From NCBI GenBank assembly GCA_037976565.1, contig CP137670.1, positions 12,734,600-12,798,599 of the forward strand: a stretch of DNA of 64,000 nucleotides. Reading direction: 5' to 3'. Each line of letters starts with the position of its first letter. Position 1 is the first letter of the stretch. Of the stretch, positions 1 through 11,999 are shown piece after piece. The translations under genes were made by a program, and so were the position numbers. The notes beneath the pieces were generated by a model that was not told the DNA's origin, did no database searches, and saw only the letters and a list, made by a program, of their open reading frames with translations. Source of the stretch: Mesocentrotus franciscanus. Taxonomy: Eukaryota; Echinodermata; Echinoidea; Camarodonta; Strongylocentrotidae.

Positions 1-89
1 ATGGACTGTCATTTTCGAGATTTGCCATTGATTTGTCATCTTGCTTCGAAACTCTGGAAATTGGGCAAATTCCGAAAATGATAGTCCAT
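1..89. repeat. Short imperfect hairpin at window edge
   Basis: Bases 1-27 and 63-89 are inverted copies of each other with about four mismatches; the outer arm begins ATGGACTGTCATTTTCG. It may be a small MITE or the end of a larger palindromic element cut by the window edge. No coding content is seen. Confidence 0.5.
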
Positions 90-2245
90 TAGAAATTACT
101 CATAAAATAAAAAGTTCTCAGCTAAATTTGATGATTTTGGTGCTATTATAATGGGGAAAAGGTGTTCTATCCGTCAAGGTGAATTGGTAAAAAAGATGAT
201 TAGAGCTAAGTCCTGAAAAATCGACTGTATCGAGTGTTATTTTTTATTTATTTATTTATTATTATTATTATTTTTTTTTTTTTTGGGGGGGTGGGCCTCC
301 CGGTATAATGATGCATAATTTTTGGGTTATTCGTTACCGTACACTCCTTCGAAGAGAATTGTTTATTAACTTTTTGTATTCATTGTATAAATCTTCATGA
401 AGGTTTCACACAATGAAACAATATTGTTACCAACAAAAAAGGTTAATTGTGAGGAATATAATGACATAACAGAAGCATGTTTTAGTATTTTTTGGTACAT
501 GTCAGGTGCTACTAAGTCATAAATATTATGTTAACTGATACTTCGCTTATCTATTTCACTATTTTTTCCACACAAATTACATGTATCAACCTTTCAGTAC
601 ATAGTTTTCACTGTTGATACCTTCAGGACGATTTCTTCGATGAATGCAAAGAGTGGCATAAACAGACTTTCGCCTCGTCACGCAAAACGAGACAGAGTTC
701 TTCATTTACAAAATCAAATTAATATGATTTAAATTCAAGGAGCAACATCAATAGTAATCATTCCAGTTTAACATGATGCCAAATACACATACTTGCTTTT
801 TGAGCAAAGCCTTGTGAAAGTTCATATCATGTATATATATTTTTTTCTGCTTGTACCATGTTTTAAATTAATACACGGACTGTATTACGTCTTTGATTTC
901 CTCTTGTAAGATCCAACTGAAGGGCATGAAGGAATATCCGGTGGAAAAATATTCCAAGAATGGGACCAAAAAGTTGATATTTTGAACTTACATCTAGATG
1001 AATATTTCTTCTCCAGAACTAAACTACATTTCATATCATTGCTGGTCTGTAAATGAATGCTCGAAGATGATTAAATGCCTACAAGAATACAAGATGTAAC
1101 AGAAGGCCAATAAATCAACTCAGTAGTAAGATATGGTAGTGATGCATCCACTTTCTTACTGTCTCGCAAACTCTTAACTCTCTGAGATTCATGCCATGAG
1201 CAATTGAGTTTGAATAATAAAAATAATGTGCATCAATCTATGACGTAACATCTTAAACAGTTTGTTGAATTATAAAATAAAAATTATGCAGTGTTGTTTG
1301 AATGGAAAGATAAACACCTACACACTGAAACATCGTTGAAGTAAAATGTATCTTTCTAAACATTTGAGAATTGAGAACTTTATTGTTACAAACGTTGTTC
1401 AGGCTCAGCCTCATAATACCCTGCCACGCAGACAGATGATTATTATTTAGTGGCGAAGACTGATTGATGTAATAAGGTTGAAGCTATGTTCAAGATGGTT
1501 CTATTTCATAAAGGTCAATAAGTTGTATTCATTGTGGTCCTGTCTTTCAGTGATTGTGAAATGGTGATCACATTAAAGGTAAAGACCAGTTTTGGAAACG
1601 CCCCTCTATCAAAAAATGAAATGGAAGCTCTCATTACCAATCATGTGAAAGAATATGTTTTGACCAATACGTGATGATACAAATTTCGCCGGGAAACCGC
1701 CTACTAATTGATATATTTGGTAAATTAGTATATCTATTGGGACCAAATAGATATCGCGCACGTGGTCACGTAGTCCCATATACATCTTTCTGTGTACAGT
1801 GCTTGTAACTTTACCAAGACTGGGCCAAATTTCTTATCATTTTGATGATTCCAGAACCTTGCAGTACACACCAATACTTATTATGCTATATGATCAACCT
1901 TTTCTGATCGATTCCACAACGTTTCTTCCACAATGCAATCGCATGACCAGAACTGGTCTTCATCTTTAAGCTAATAGATGTAGACAAATTAAATTTCTTA
2001 AAATGCCAAGGAAACCATGGATAAATGGGATAATTTGGATATATGCAAATTATGGTTAGACGATATTGGGCAGGAAGGTCAGCTTGCTAGAACTTCTGTA
2101 AACTATTCAGGGCATATGGAAACGTTGTGTCATCCGCTCAATCTGACAAAGCGAAGTTTTTTAAAATGTGCGTTTCTTTCGAGCATTGGGGTGCCCGAGA
2201 GTCACTCGGGTAACATTTCAAAAAAAGTATAATATAAAAAAAAAA
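90..2245. other. No recognisable gene
   Basis: AT-rich sequence with a T-run followed by a G-run near 265-295. I see no ORF with family resemblance, no RNA gene and no clear terminal repeats. Confidence 0.5.
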
Positions 2246-2247
2246 CA

Positions 2248-2469
2248 ATGGCGAATTTACATCGAGTGCAAGATGCACTTCTGGCAGCCTATGCTTTCGA
2301 CATTATAGATGATGTAGAGTTCATGCTTCTTAGTGATATCAACACACCTGGCAACCTTGATTTCCAACATGATGGTGGTCACTTTGAGTTAGACAATTTC
2401 AACGATATTATCAGGGTGGGAAAAAGAAAAGAAAAGAAAAAAGGTATGGGACCGGCAGTCACTTTGTAA
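2248..2469 (+). pseudogene. N-terminal remnant of HARBI1/PIF-Harbinger-like nuclease ORF
   Basis: The 73-residue frame starts with ATG and reads ALLAAYAFDIIDD, VEFMLLSDINTPGNLDF and then FELDNFND. This matches the N-terminal leader that precedes the nuclease domain in HARBI1-like proteins of PIF/Harbinger DNA transposons (typically ..IDDDEFLLLYD(V/I)N..KNLDF..FDLDN..). After about residue 55 the frame runs into a lysine-rich low-complexity stretch and stops. No DDE nuclease domain follows, so this is a decayed piece. HARBI1 itself is a domesticated relative, but nothing suggests domestication here. The family assignment rests on remembered motif shape, not on an alignment. Confidence 0.5.
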
Positions 2470-2479
2470 CCAGAACCTT

Positions 2480-4610
2480 ATCTTACCTCGTTCAAATGAG
2501 GTTTTGCTGGAGTCAGTTGGATGAACAACTCAAAAAAATATTTGTCTAATACCAGTAGAATACATTGAAGTGCATTTTATGACACAGATGGACATGTTCT
2601 TGAGGTAGTAGGGAAATTTTTTTTTTTTTTTTTTTGGATTTGTGTATCGTATGTGTGTGCATTTATCGCTTTGTGCCAGTTTTTTTGTATATAAACCAGT
2701 CTAAATGTAAGCTATATTTCTTGTATCGCCAGATGGTATCACCAAAATTTTGCAAGATTGTATGTCATTAAATTAGGTTCTTGCCTCTATGAAAATAAAC
2801 CAACTATCAGTGTTGATATTGTAAAATAAATTTATTTTAACTGAAATTAATTGCTACAAACATACATTTTCTTTTACAAAAAAAAAACAGTACTGGAAGA
2901 TGATAGAATGTGGTGTGTTGTGGAGTGTGTAACTGTATTTATGTATAGTTCTGTAAGTGTGTTTTTGCTATCCAGTTCTGTTATGGGTATGGATATAATG
3001 TGCGGGCCATTTGGGTAGTTTAGTGTGAATGCTCCTTCACGATTCGGTACTTGTATACAGCATTATGTTTGTGAGTCTATGGTGTGAAGCAGTACTGTAT
3101 GCTTTGTAATAATCAGATCAACATACAGGGTGTATGGTTCATGTTCATAAAAAAATATTAAACACACACACACATACACACACGCACAAATAAACCAAGG
3201 ATAGATGTTATGAAACAAATAGCTTACCAACACGACAAATGCACAATATTTGAAAGTTCGAAATGTTTGCACATATCATTTGCAAATCCAAAGGGATGGA
3301 CAGAGACTAGTCATCCCTTCTCACTCCCCCAACACACACCACACATACACATAATTAGATACACACACAAACCACAGTACCACATTACTCATACTCTTGA
3401 AATTATTAAGCATAAATGCCATGATCAAGGTAAAAACGTGAACATTTTTGAAAGAAAAATAAGCCCCCTTTGGTGGGATGACCACACCCCACCCCCTCCT
3501 CGCCTTCAAGATTGTCCAGCTTCATTAGCTTGAACTGCTGGAACTAACATTGTATTTTGATCATTTTTTTTTTTGAATCTACATCGTGCGTTCAAACTAG
3601 ATTTTATGAAAACATAGAAACACCTGTGATAAGAAAAAACATTAAAATCAAGTACTTTTATTTTTTTATTTGTCAATAAAATGAATACATATATATATAT
3701 ATATATATTAAGTATAGATCTATATACATAATAAATAAAATACCACAAGTACATAAAATGCCACTTTCGTTGCACTATTGGCTTGATATGATTTACCTGT
3801 ATCACTTAATTTGCTGAATACTCGAACACTGCATTAAAAAGGTCACATTATAAAGAAAGGGTAAACATCAATGACTAGACCCAAAATAAATGTGTCATAC
3901 TAATTGTACTAATAGTATCCTACAATCTATTCCACCCGGTGTCACCTATTTCAATAGAACTTATGCAAAAGATTTGTTATCAAAATACACTGTCTTGGCA
4001 CTATTAGCTTTATTAACCTGTGTTACGGTTGGTACTGAGTACATCAATGAGTAGAAAATATGAAGTAATAATAAAACTACAGTACAGTGCAATACATGAA
4101 TCCACTCTAGCCTATATCACTTATTTCATTTCAATGAAATTACCCATAAAGTTAGATACATGAAATAAGCTGAAAACCTGAACTTTCGATCACTTACAAC
4201 TTACCAGTTACATTATGAAAACACATGTACAATAAACCAAAGATCTATTGAAGCATTTGAAGTACCTGCGCAAAGAATATTATTTAGTATCGATCCTGAG
4301 ATGATTTCTGTAATTGCTGGTTTACTTGAATCTCTGATGCCTATGGGACTTATAACTTATATAATAATAATATATAATCCGCTAGCTCTCTAGTGATGCA
4401 TAATTTCAAAAATGTGATTTTCTTCGCGTAGCTACTTAAACAAAACTATGTTAACAAGTTACTCTGAAGGCTAAACATGTAAACGTTTTAAGTTGAACAA
4501 CATACTTGCCTCAACACCTTATAATATTAACACAAGTTGGCATTGTGAAAACGTAACATGTGTACAACACAAGTAAACACAGTCAAAGTCACCTACTAAA
4601 GACTAAGGTG
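2480..4610. other. Intergenic, simple repeats only
   Basis: Contains a CA/CACACG microsatellite near 3160-3190, a second CA-rich tract near 3335-3380 and a short TA run near 3690-3710. ORFs here are products of low complexity and have no family resemblance. Confidence 0.5.
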
Positions 4611-4613
4611 CAA

Positions 4614-5440
4614 TATCCCCAGTCATTTTGACCAGTAGAAAAATATATTTTTTCACTATTTTTCATATATTTTTTTGCTATTTCTTGATTTCTTGATCTA
4701 TTTTTTGGCTATTTTTTAAAAAAATAGTCTAAAAACTACACTATTTTTCTTATATTTTTTCCATTTTCCCCAACAAGGTGGCTATTTTTGACTATTTTCA
4801 TAAAAATAGTGAAAAATAAACTATTTTTTAGCTATTTCTATTTTCTGCACTATTTTAATACTATTTTTCCCTTTTTTATAATGTTTTCACTATTTTCCAG
4901 CTATTTTTTGCACTTAACATAACATAATGCTAACCTATTTTTGTACTATTTTTTTGTCTTTGAAAGTTTTTCACTATTTTCCTGCTATTTTTTGCACTTA
5001 ACATAACATAAAGTTAACCTATTTTTATACTATTTTTTGGTCTTTGAAAGTTTTTCACTATTTTCCTGCTATTTTTTGCACTTAACATATAACATAAAGT
5101 TAAACTATTTTATATCATTTTTTTCGTTAAAAGTTTTCACTATTTTCCTGCTATTTTTTACACTTACATAATTTTATACTTATATTTCACTATTTTCCTG
5201 CTTGCACTTGACATAACATAAAGTTAACCTATTTTTATACTATTTTCTCGTCTTTAAATGTTTATCACTATTTTCCCATTTATTGCACTTTATTTTATAC
5301 TATTTTTTCATCTTTAAAAACTTATCATTATTTTCCTGCTATTTTTTGCAATTAACATGTGTGTACCTGTTTTATAATATTTTTTTGTCTTTAAAAGTTT
5401 AGCACTATATTCCTGCTATTTTGAGCTCTTCTTTTGGACT
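4614..5440. repeat. CTATTTTT-rich array with 80-95-bp imperfect tandem units
   Basis: From about 4890 the phrase TTTTCACTATTTTCCTGCTA, followed by TTTTTGCACTTAACATAACA, recurs about every 80-95 bases for five or six units. The left part (4620-4880) holds many short inverted pairs such as ACTATTTT / AAAATAGT, so single strands would fold readily. The array starts beside ATCCCCAGTC; a similar array at 12.8-13.3 kb ends beside the reverse complement GACTGGGGAT, which suggests a defined repeat family. Confidence 0.7.
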
Positions 5441-6700
5441 ATAATCAAATTATGTTTTCTGTTTTTTTGCTTTGGTTTTTCAACCATTGAGTGTTTTACT
5501 CCCTTTCTATTATAACTGGCTCCAGTAAGACTTTCTTTGAGAAATGGGGAAAATAACCAAAAGTAAATGCAGGTGGTCGAGAAGAACATATTTGTTACAA
5601 ATGTCCAAGCCTTTCCATAAGTCAATGCAGACTGTGAGCCGAATATCTGAAAAAGCGGCTCCATGTCCTTACATTTTGAGAGAACCGGGTGCCTTTTTAT
5701 CAGGACCAGCAGCCATTTCCAAACTTAATGAAAATACGTATTCTTTTCAATTATTTGTTAACTGTTACCTTTTATTTATTCATTGGTCTATCAGTACACT
5801 ATAAAGTAAACACTGCACAGCAGTGGTAGCACAGTACTATATGCCAAGGCATCGTTATACATTAAAATGAGCAAAAACTTAGAATAGAGATACTATAACC
5901 TTTAAATAAAAATTCCATGGCCATTATAATATAAGCAACTATCAAATACGGTACCTTTAGTTAACTATTTTATAGCCATTATATGATTACGGGGTGAGAA
6001 TTCTGATTTAGCCAAAGAGTTGAATGAACCCTAAACATAGCACCTACCGCCAGCCCTAGTCATCCTTTCACATGATTATATGAATTGTTAAAATATCAAT
6101 GAATGTACATTATGCAATCACCAATTCACAATGTTTACTAAAAATTTGAGTATATACAACAATTGAATCATTATGTGACATCACTAACATGGAAAAACAT
6201 ATGAAAATCACATAACTTTCCTTTCACCAGGCTAAAAGGTAATAGAAAACTCTTGTTATATTATTCTCATTTTTGTAACATGCAGGTTGAAAACATTTAT
6301 TTCTCAAATGTGTAAAGACTGAAGGGCAGTCTGCCAAAAAGTGATGGTAAGGTACTAAGGTAGAAGAGGTTGCAGTGTCTACACTCAACAGAATTACAGT
6401 AGCAGAACTATTGACGAGCCTTCACTATGCTGCCAGCAATTTGAAATAAAGTTACTTAACAAATTCATAACAGTGACTGTCGAGAGTACTCGGCACCAGC
6501 CCTTGAGACAGCGTTGGACCAGTGAAACTAATTTTAGAAACAGAAAACTGCATAATAATTGATTTGACAACACTACTTAGTTATTACTGATACACAAAGC
6601 TCGACAATGGACAAGCATTAGGAAGCATGGACATATTTCAATGGATGTTGAAAACAACTTTTGTTACAACTTACAAGGTCTGCACAAAACAAATATAAAT
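5441..6700. other. No recognisable gene
   Basis: AT-rich intergenic sequence. The ORF near 5544-5804 lacks family resemblance or coding-like composition. Confidence 0.45.
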
Positions 6701-6702
6701 AT

Positions 6703-6880
6703 ATATAGTTAACTCTGCCTAAGTCAAATCTGTTGGGACTGAAGAAATTGCTTCGACCAAGAATTTTTTTCTCCTAATGCAAGGTCAAAACAATAGAAAA
6801 TAAAGAGAAAGGACTAGTACAGCACCTTCGACTTAGGCGATTATTCGACTTATGCAAATCCGATTTAGGAAGAGTTGAAA
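6703..6880. mobile_element. Degenerate copy of the AACTCTGCCTAAGTC MITE
   Basis: Starts AGTTAACTCTGCCTAAGTCA. Its interior contains CAAGGTCAAAACAATAGAAA, the reverse complement of the interior of the cleaner copy at 11577-11701, so orientation is inverted relative to that copy. The right end has decayed. Confidence 0.55.
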
Positions 6881-7198
6881 GTATAGAGATATATATACAT
6901 ATAGCTGGTCTATTAACATATCCTTCTTTTTTTTCTTCTTCCATTGAGTACAGTCCTCTTTGTAGAGTATAGGTAGTATAGTCGTACTTGATTGCTGGGG
7001 CCGCAATCGCAGGGGCCCCAATCGCAAGAACACATGACATTGAGTGCAGTGACAAAGAACTAAGCTACATATACATGTATGTACACATCCATTGCATCCG
7101 ATATGCAGATTGCTGCATAAAACTCCTTGACAGTTTCAAGGTAGGTGCGTGGTCCATGCATAGCAGTAGCTGCAGGATTTTCTCTTCAATGTTGATGG

Positions 7199-7388
7199 CT
7201 ACTGCCTGCGAGCAAGAGTTTTTAACATCCGTCTGTTTTGTACGCTAGCTGCTATGAATGCATCTTGTCGCTCCTTATTGGAATCCTCATAGAACGCATG
7301 GAAGATGTCGTCAATGTCCCCTCGTCAAGGATTGCTGCTTTTCGAAAGCTATGTGATGGATGAAGGCATACAATGGCTGGCCGTTAAC
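7199..7388 (-). CDS. Terminal exon of unrecognised minus-strand gene, with one frameshift
   Basis: On the minus strand an acceptor (TTTTCATCCAAATTCAG) at 7389 is followed by VNGQPLYAFIHHIAFEKQQS, then LTRG. A one-base shift in the GGGG run then gives DIDDIFHAFYEDSNKERQDA, FIAASVQNRRMLKTLARRQ and a TAG stop at 7199. The upstream exon at 8374-8481 ends in phase 0 and this exon opens in phase 0, so the two join cleanly. The frameshift lies in a homopolymer, so it could be a sequencing error or a real lesion; unshifted, the frame ends at TGA after TRGH. No family is recognised. The product is hydrophilic, with no membrane segment. Confidence 0.45.
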
Positions 7389-8373
7389 CTGAATTTGGAT
7401 GAAAAGTAAAAATTAAAATCAGCAAAATACAGCAAAAGCAATATCTTAGAGTTAGAGTGAATTTACTTTTGGATTGATTGAAAATCAAAGAGGATTCTGA
7501 CCCAGGTGTTCCATGTCATGTCACGTTCTATAGCGATTGTGTAGTTAAAACAGAGTACACACGTTAGATGTATGCCTATCCAACTATTGTAGCTGTAGCG
7601 GGACATACCAACAAATGAAAGAAGGAATTTTGAAAGGAATTCTTTCCAGGTTTTTTTTTTGACAGAGTTATCAATCATTATTATTGCTTTTTCATAACTA
7701 TAAATCTAGCAAAACACTATTTCAAAACCATGCCAAAATTTAGCTAACAGCTCAGGTGATAGAGACCAAATGCAATATGACTAGGCAGTATTATTTTGAT
7801 TTAAGAAAATCATGGCTAAGTCATGTTTACTTAACCAGCAGTAGCACTGTCACAATGACCACGCCAAATAGAAATTATATTTTTGACTAGAGCCTAGGTA
7901 GAGGGTCTATTGTCACTAGGAAAATGTGTCAATAAAAGACTCCATATAGACTAACTCCATTTATGATTTCAAAGGGTGCCCCTGACCATTATTGATTCTA
8001 AGACTAATGAATGATTATTTTAGATAATTTCATTGTCCCCAACATCTATCTTATCTCTTACTTTTCTTAGTCACATCGTACGTCTTATTAATATTATACT
8101 ATTATTAGTCTATAATATTAATAAGATTAATCATTATCAAATCAAGTTTTTTCTCTTGCAATAGTTATTTTTTATTGATTCCAAAACAATACAAAATATT
8201 CTTAGAAATACAGTTTTTTTTTATCTTGACATGATACAATACTGCCCATTTTCAATACATTGTACGATTGCATGATGAAACAAAAGTGAAATCAGATGAA
8301 ACAAAAATGAAATCATAGTCCCAACATCAAATTGCACACACGGGACTGACTCGAGCACAAAAAGCAAACTCAC
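7389..8373 (-). other. Putative intron of the minus-strand gene
   Basis: Bounded by GTGAGT at the 5' side (minus strand, 8373) and the ..ATTCAG acceptor at 7389. No other coding segment is apparent inside. Confidence 0.4.
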
Positions 8374-8481
8374 CTTCACCACTGCACTGTTTCTCCGCTC
8401 TTTTGCTTTGGATTTCTTCCATTCTGGCTTCATTTTCCTGGGTATATTTGATATATCAGCAAGCTCATTTAAGTCTTTCAT
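8374..8481 (-). CDS. First coding exon of unrecognised minus-strand gene
   Basis: ATG at 8481-8479 opens 36 codons: MKDLNELADISNIPRKMKPE, then WKKSKAKERRNSAVVK, followed by a consensus donor (AAG|GTGAGT). It is strongly basic in the second half, suggesting a nuclear or nucleic-acid-binding N-terminus, but no known domain is visible. It joins in phase 0 to 7199-7388, giving a product of about 100 residues if the frameshift there is ignored. The exon lies just downstream of a GCATGCGC-bearing promoter shared with the plus-strand gene starting near 8831. Confidence 0.5.
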
Positions 8482-8830
8482 CCATGATGAAATCGCCAAA
8501 AAAATGATGTATTTCGAGACGCGAATGGTACAACGAATCTAGGCGGATATAACGCCTTTTGGTTGAAATATCAGAAGTGTGATCGAGCCTATATTTTGCA
8601 ACAGCTGCATGCGCGCGCACACTCGTACGTTGAACGTTCTCATCTTTAAAAATCTACAGATTAATCATTTAATTAATTGCAGCTAAAAAAAAATTGTGTC
8701 GCTCATTATGTTGAAAAAAAAAAGAAAATCATTATGAAATTAAAAAAAAAAGGAATTTAATTCCGAAAATATAAAAAATAAATAATTATCTGTGGTTTTG
8801 TTTAAGTCTTGATGAACAACGCATGCGCAG
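8482..8830. promoter_or_regulatory. Candidate bidirectional promoter with NRF-1-like sites
   Basis: This interval separates the minus-strand start codon (8481) from a plus-strand 5' UTR exon ending at 9056. It carries GCATGCGCGCGC (8607-8618) and GCATGCGCA (8821-8829). Both resemble the GCGCATGCGC site of NRF-1, which is common in TATA-less divergent promoters. No TATA box is seen. Start sites are inferred, not observed. Confidence 0.4.
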
Positions 8831-9056
8831 TATAGTCAACGAATTTCAAGTAAGCTAGCTACAACAGCGGGAAGTTCGTACGTTGATTTAACAAGTTACG
8901 ATATTCTCATTAAATCATCCGAAAGTCATTGAGAATTTGAGATATAGGTCTAGTTTTCCCTAAGTTGTAAGTGATTTATGTCTGCAGTAGTGATATTCCC
9001 GTGATCCGATCTCGAGCAAGCAAGAACCAGCCAGATACAGCGACGATAAATTGAAG
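8831..9056 (+). other. Putative 5' UTR exon of plus-strand gene
   Basis: The tract ends ..GATAAATTGAAG|GTGAGTGC, a consensus donor at 9057. The matching acceptor is probably TTTTCTTTTCTAG at 10342-10354. No long frame is present, which fits a non-coding first exon. The 5' boundary is only approximate. Confidence 0.35.
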
Positions 9057-9277
9057 GTGAGTGCATGATTCTGAGACGACCGTTGGCCGTTAGGCGTAGG
9101 GCCTACTGAGTATTTAAACTTAGAATCTACGTTAAATGTCGTTGGATGTGAAATCCATGGATACAGGAACTAAAAACTACCTAGGGATGATATTTACTTG
9201 AAATTGGGTCATTGGGTGAGAAATAATGAAGATATTGACTTAATAAAGATAGGCAAATTTTACTGCATTTCATAATT

Positions 9278-9827
9278 CGGCGCTAGTGTACTTTCTTATC
9301 CATTTTTTGACCCGTAACTCTGGCGTGGAGAGGCCCTACTAAAAGTTAAACATACCCCAAAATCAACTAAATCTTCATCAATTGTTCAAATAATGGTCAT
9401 GATTTAAAAGTCGTTATGTTTCTTACCCCTTTTGTGTCAATTTTCTTTCTTTTTTTTTTTTTGGGAGTATTCTTCCCAAAAACGAAGACTTATAAAGTTC
9501 ACTTTCTCACGGGATTCACGGCAAACTGCTGCGTGCAGTATGTAGTACCGTACCGACGGTTGCCGTGAATCCTGTGAGAAAGTGTAGATCTATAGGTATA
9601 GGTCTATAGGCCTAGATTTTAATAAGTCTTTGTTTTTAGGAAAAAAACTCCAAAATAGATATAACAAAATTGACACGATCAGGTAAAAAACATAAGAACT
9701 TTAAAATCATGACCCTTATTGGAATAATTGATGAAGATTTACTTGATTTTGGGTATGTTTTAGTAGGGTATTTCCACGCCGGAGTTATATGGGTAAAAAA
9801 AATGGATACGAAAGTACACTAGCGCCG
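9278..9827. mobile_element. 550-bp foldback MITE in intron, 3-bp ATT target duplication
   Basis: The element starts CGGCGCTAGTGTACTTTC and ends GAAAGTACACTAGCGCCG. The two halves (about 9278-9530 and 9565-9827) are inverted copies along almost their full length, with only a short loop near 9535-9560. ATT flanks both ends (9275-9277, 9828-9830). No ORF is present, so it is non-autonomous. The superfamily is unclear. It sits in the putative first intron of the plus-strand gene. Confidence 0.75.
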
Positions 9828-10354
9828 ATTTGATCATTTGACTGAGCTAATTTTGTTTTTGAACTGGGCCTGGCATTAAATTGTCGATGACAATGTATGA
9901 ATGTTCTTCAAATTGAATTTTCATTTCCGTCCATTACGAAAAAACATGAAGAAGTGACATTTGACAAGGTTCCAGAAATCCTCATTTTTAGAGTTGATGT
10001 TTATCAAATTTGTAAGTAAAATATGATTTTATGATATTTTGATATCATTGATAATGAATAATATGTGTACATAATATGTCGTAACCGTATCACTCACTGA
10101 CTCGGTAAACTGGTTAAACTTATCACTATCACTAAGTAAGAGTAAGACTAACAGTATCAGTCATGATTGACTTTAGTATAGTTTAAGACTCTTTTAGTTT
10201 TAGTTTTAGAGATCCAGCCTGTAGGCCCTACTATAGATTTTTAATTACTAGTAGGAATCCGTTCATCATGTGCATGCATGCCTTTTTTCCAGGATATATT
10301 TTGTAAAATTTGTAAAATGATTTAAATCACATAATCTTTTTTTTTCTTTTCTAG

Positions 10355-10528
10355 AATATGCATGCACTCGTCGTGTGTGTTCACAGTCACACTGGATAAT
10401 GTGAAGAGGGTGGTTTGAGCAGCGAAGTTCGGCAGGTGGCCGGAGGATGAGGATCGATGGATGGGAGGCGTACGATGAGGCTAAAAAGAAGTGGTACTCT
10501 GTTGACTTGCTTGAAAGACCAAGGACCC
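10355..10528 (+). CDS. First coding exon (CDS 10447-10528) of unrecognised plus-strand gene
   Basis: A strong polypyrimidine acceptor ends at 10354. The exon contains short upstream ATGs that terminate early, then ATG at 10447 with MRIDGWEAYDEAKKKWYSVD followed by LLERPRT, ending C|GTAAGT in phase 1. The W-x-AYD-x5-KWY-x3-L spacing recalls small Tudor/PWWP/MBT-like chromatin modules, but the match is too short to claim. It joins in phase to 10825-10980. The 5' UTR upstream ORFs could dampen translation. Confidence 0.45.
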
Positions 10529-10824
10529 GTAAGTTATAGATTTTGAATGTTGAATAATTGCCTATTTTGAAAATAAAACTTTTAATTGCGACTTTAACTT
10601 TTGCATGTCAAGATTGACAAATGCGAAGTTGATTATACTTTTCAAAAAGCTCTACTTTTATGGCTTTTTTATGGGCAGTATCCAGTGAACTGTACTATCA
10701 TTTTATTTCTGAGCATCGTGTTGTTTGAGCTAACATGTGACGCTACTCGATCTTGGCAATTCTGATAAGCATCACTAATACTTCTAAATATTTTTGTTCT
10801 GTTTATATCTTTCAACAATTGCAG

Positions 10825-10980
10825 GAAGATCAAAGGGGGACGGACACAAATCAGCTGAATTCCAGCAGGCTCTGAGAGTAAAGATGGAGGAAATTAAATA
10901 TAGGGCCAAAAACATGTCAATCTTCTTCAGAACGCATAAAGGAGATTTTGACCAAACTTGGCAGGAGTCATCTCTTAAAA
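10825..10980 (+). CDS. Second coding exon of unrecognised plus-strand gene
   Basis: Acceptor TTTCAACAATTGCAG precedes it and donor AAAA|GTAAGG follows. In the frame set by exon 10447-10528 it is fully open: RSKGDGHKSAEFQQALRVKM, EEIKYRAKNMSIFFRTHKGD, FDQTWQESSLK. The segment is hydrophilic and probably helical. It leaves in phase 1. No family is recognised. Consensus splice signals on both sides and a matching phase support a real exon. Confidence 0.5.
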
Positions 10981-11576
10981 GTAAGGGATCTTAATATGTT
11001 CAAGTGGGGTGGTGCATCAGGGGGGCAGCAAAGAAAAGCCAAATCAACATTATTGTCTTCTTGAAAAAACATAATTGGTAGATTATTGTAACTGAACTTG
11101 GTAGGAGTCATCAATGTGTGAAGGGTATCTCAATTTACTGAAGAAAATGATCAAAGTGCCCAGCTTGCAAAGCTGCATGCTCAGGTAAGCTAAAGACCCA
11201 CTGTGACAGGTCTCTTGTATTTTTTTTTCATCTTTAAGTGTTTTTGTTATGGAGGGGGTGGTAAAGTATAATGTCCATCAATGTTTTTGTATATCAACTG
11301 CCAAACAATAGCTGCATTCTGCCCCAGTGTGTTATAATAGATGTACTTTTCATATATGTTTATAAAATGTTATTTATTTTATTATATTCAGTGCAAATAT
11401 TTTCCTTGCCTTTCAGTAGCTTGCCATAACATGTATAGGGATGCATATATATGCACAATACTGGAAAGTTTTTTTTTAATAATTTTTATGTGCCAAAGAA
11501 TGTCATGTTTGGTATTTACCGGTATGATACATTTTCATGTATATTTATTTAATTTTACAGAAACCTATCTATCACA

Positions 11577-11701
11577 TACAGTCAACTCTGCCTAAGTCGA
11601 ATTTGCATAAGATGAATGCAGGCCTAAGTCGAAGGTGTTATATTAGTCTTTTCTCTTTATTTTCCATTGTTTTGACCTTGCATAAGTCAGAGTTGACTGT
11701 A
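11577..11701. mobile_element. 125-bp mariner-type MITE with TA target duplication
   Basis: TA-CAGTCAACTCTGCCTAAGTC at the left and GCATAAGTCAGAGTTGACTG-TA at the right form inverted repeats. The TA on each side fits the Tc1/mariner target rule. It is non-coding. A decayed inverted relative is at 6703-6880. Confidence 0.7.
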
Positions 11702-11850
11702 TATATGCCCAAAATTAGAACATTTATATTAGTACAAAAATATTAATCTTTTTGGTGGATTCAATCACTGGATTACATAGTCCTTCTGGTGGATTCAGGG
11801 ATAAAATGTGCTGATTACAAAGATGTACACATGTTTTTCCCAATTAACAG

Positions 11851-11929
11851 TGCCCACATGGCCACGTTGGTGCCAATTATGTGGTCCATTGGGCCAAACA
11901 AGTATTTTCAGACATTGTGGTCAAGTGAG
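11851..11929 (+). CDS. Candidate third exon of the plus-strand gene
   Basis: TTTTTCCCAATTAACAG precedes it and GAG|GTAAGT follows, both good splice sites. With the phase-1 entry left by exon 10825-10980 the frame is open and reads PTWPRWCQLCGPLGQ, then TSIFRHCGQV, with a CxxC..HC arrangement. Another frame is also open, so the reading is uncertain. No later exon or stop was identified. Confidence 0.25.
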
Positions 11930-11999
11930 GTAAGTTTTGAATCTTTCTTCACTGAACACTGGGTTGACATTCATTTGATATTTACTTGAAATGCGTTTA

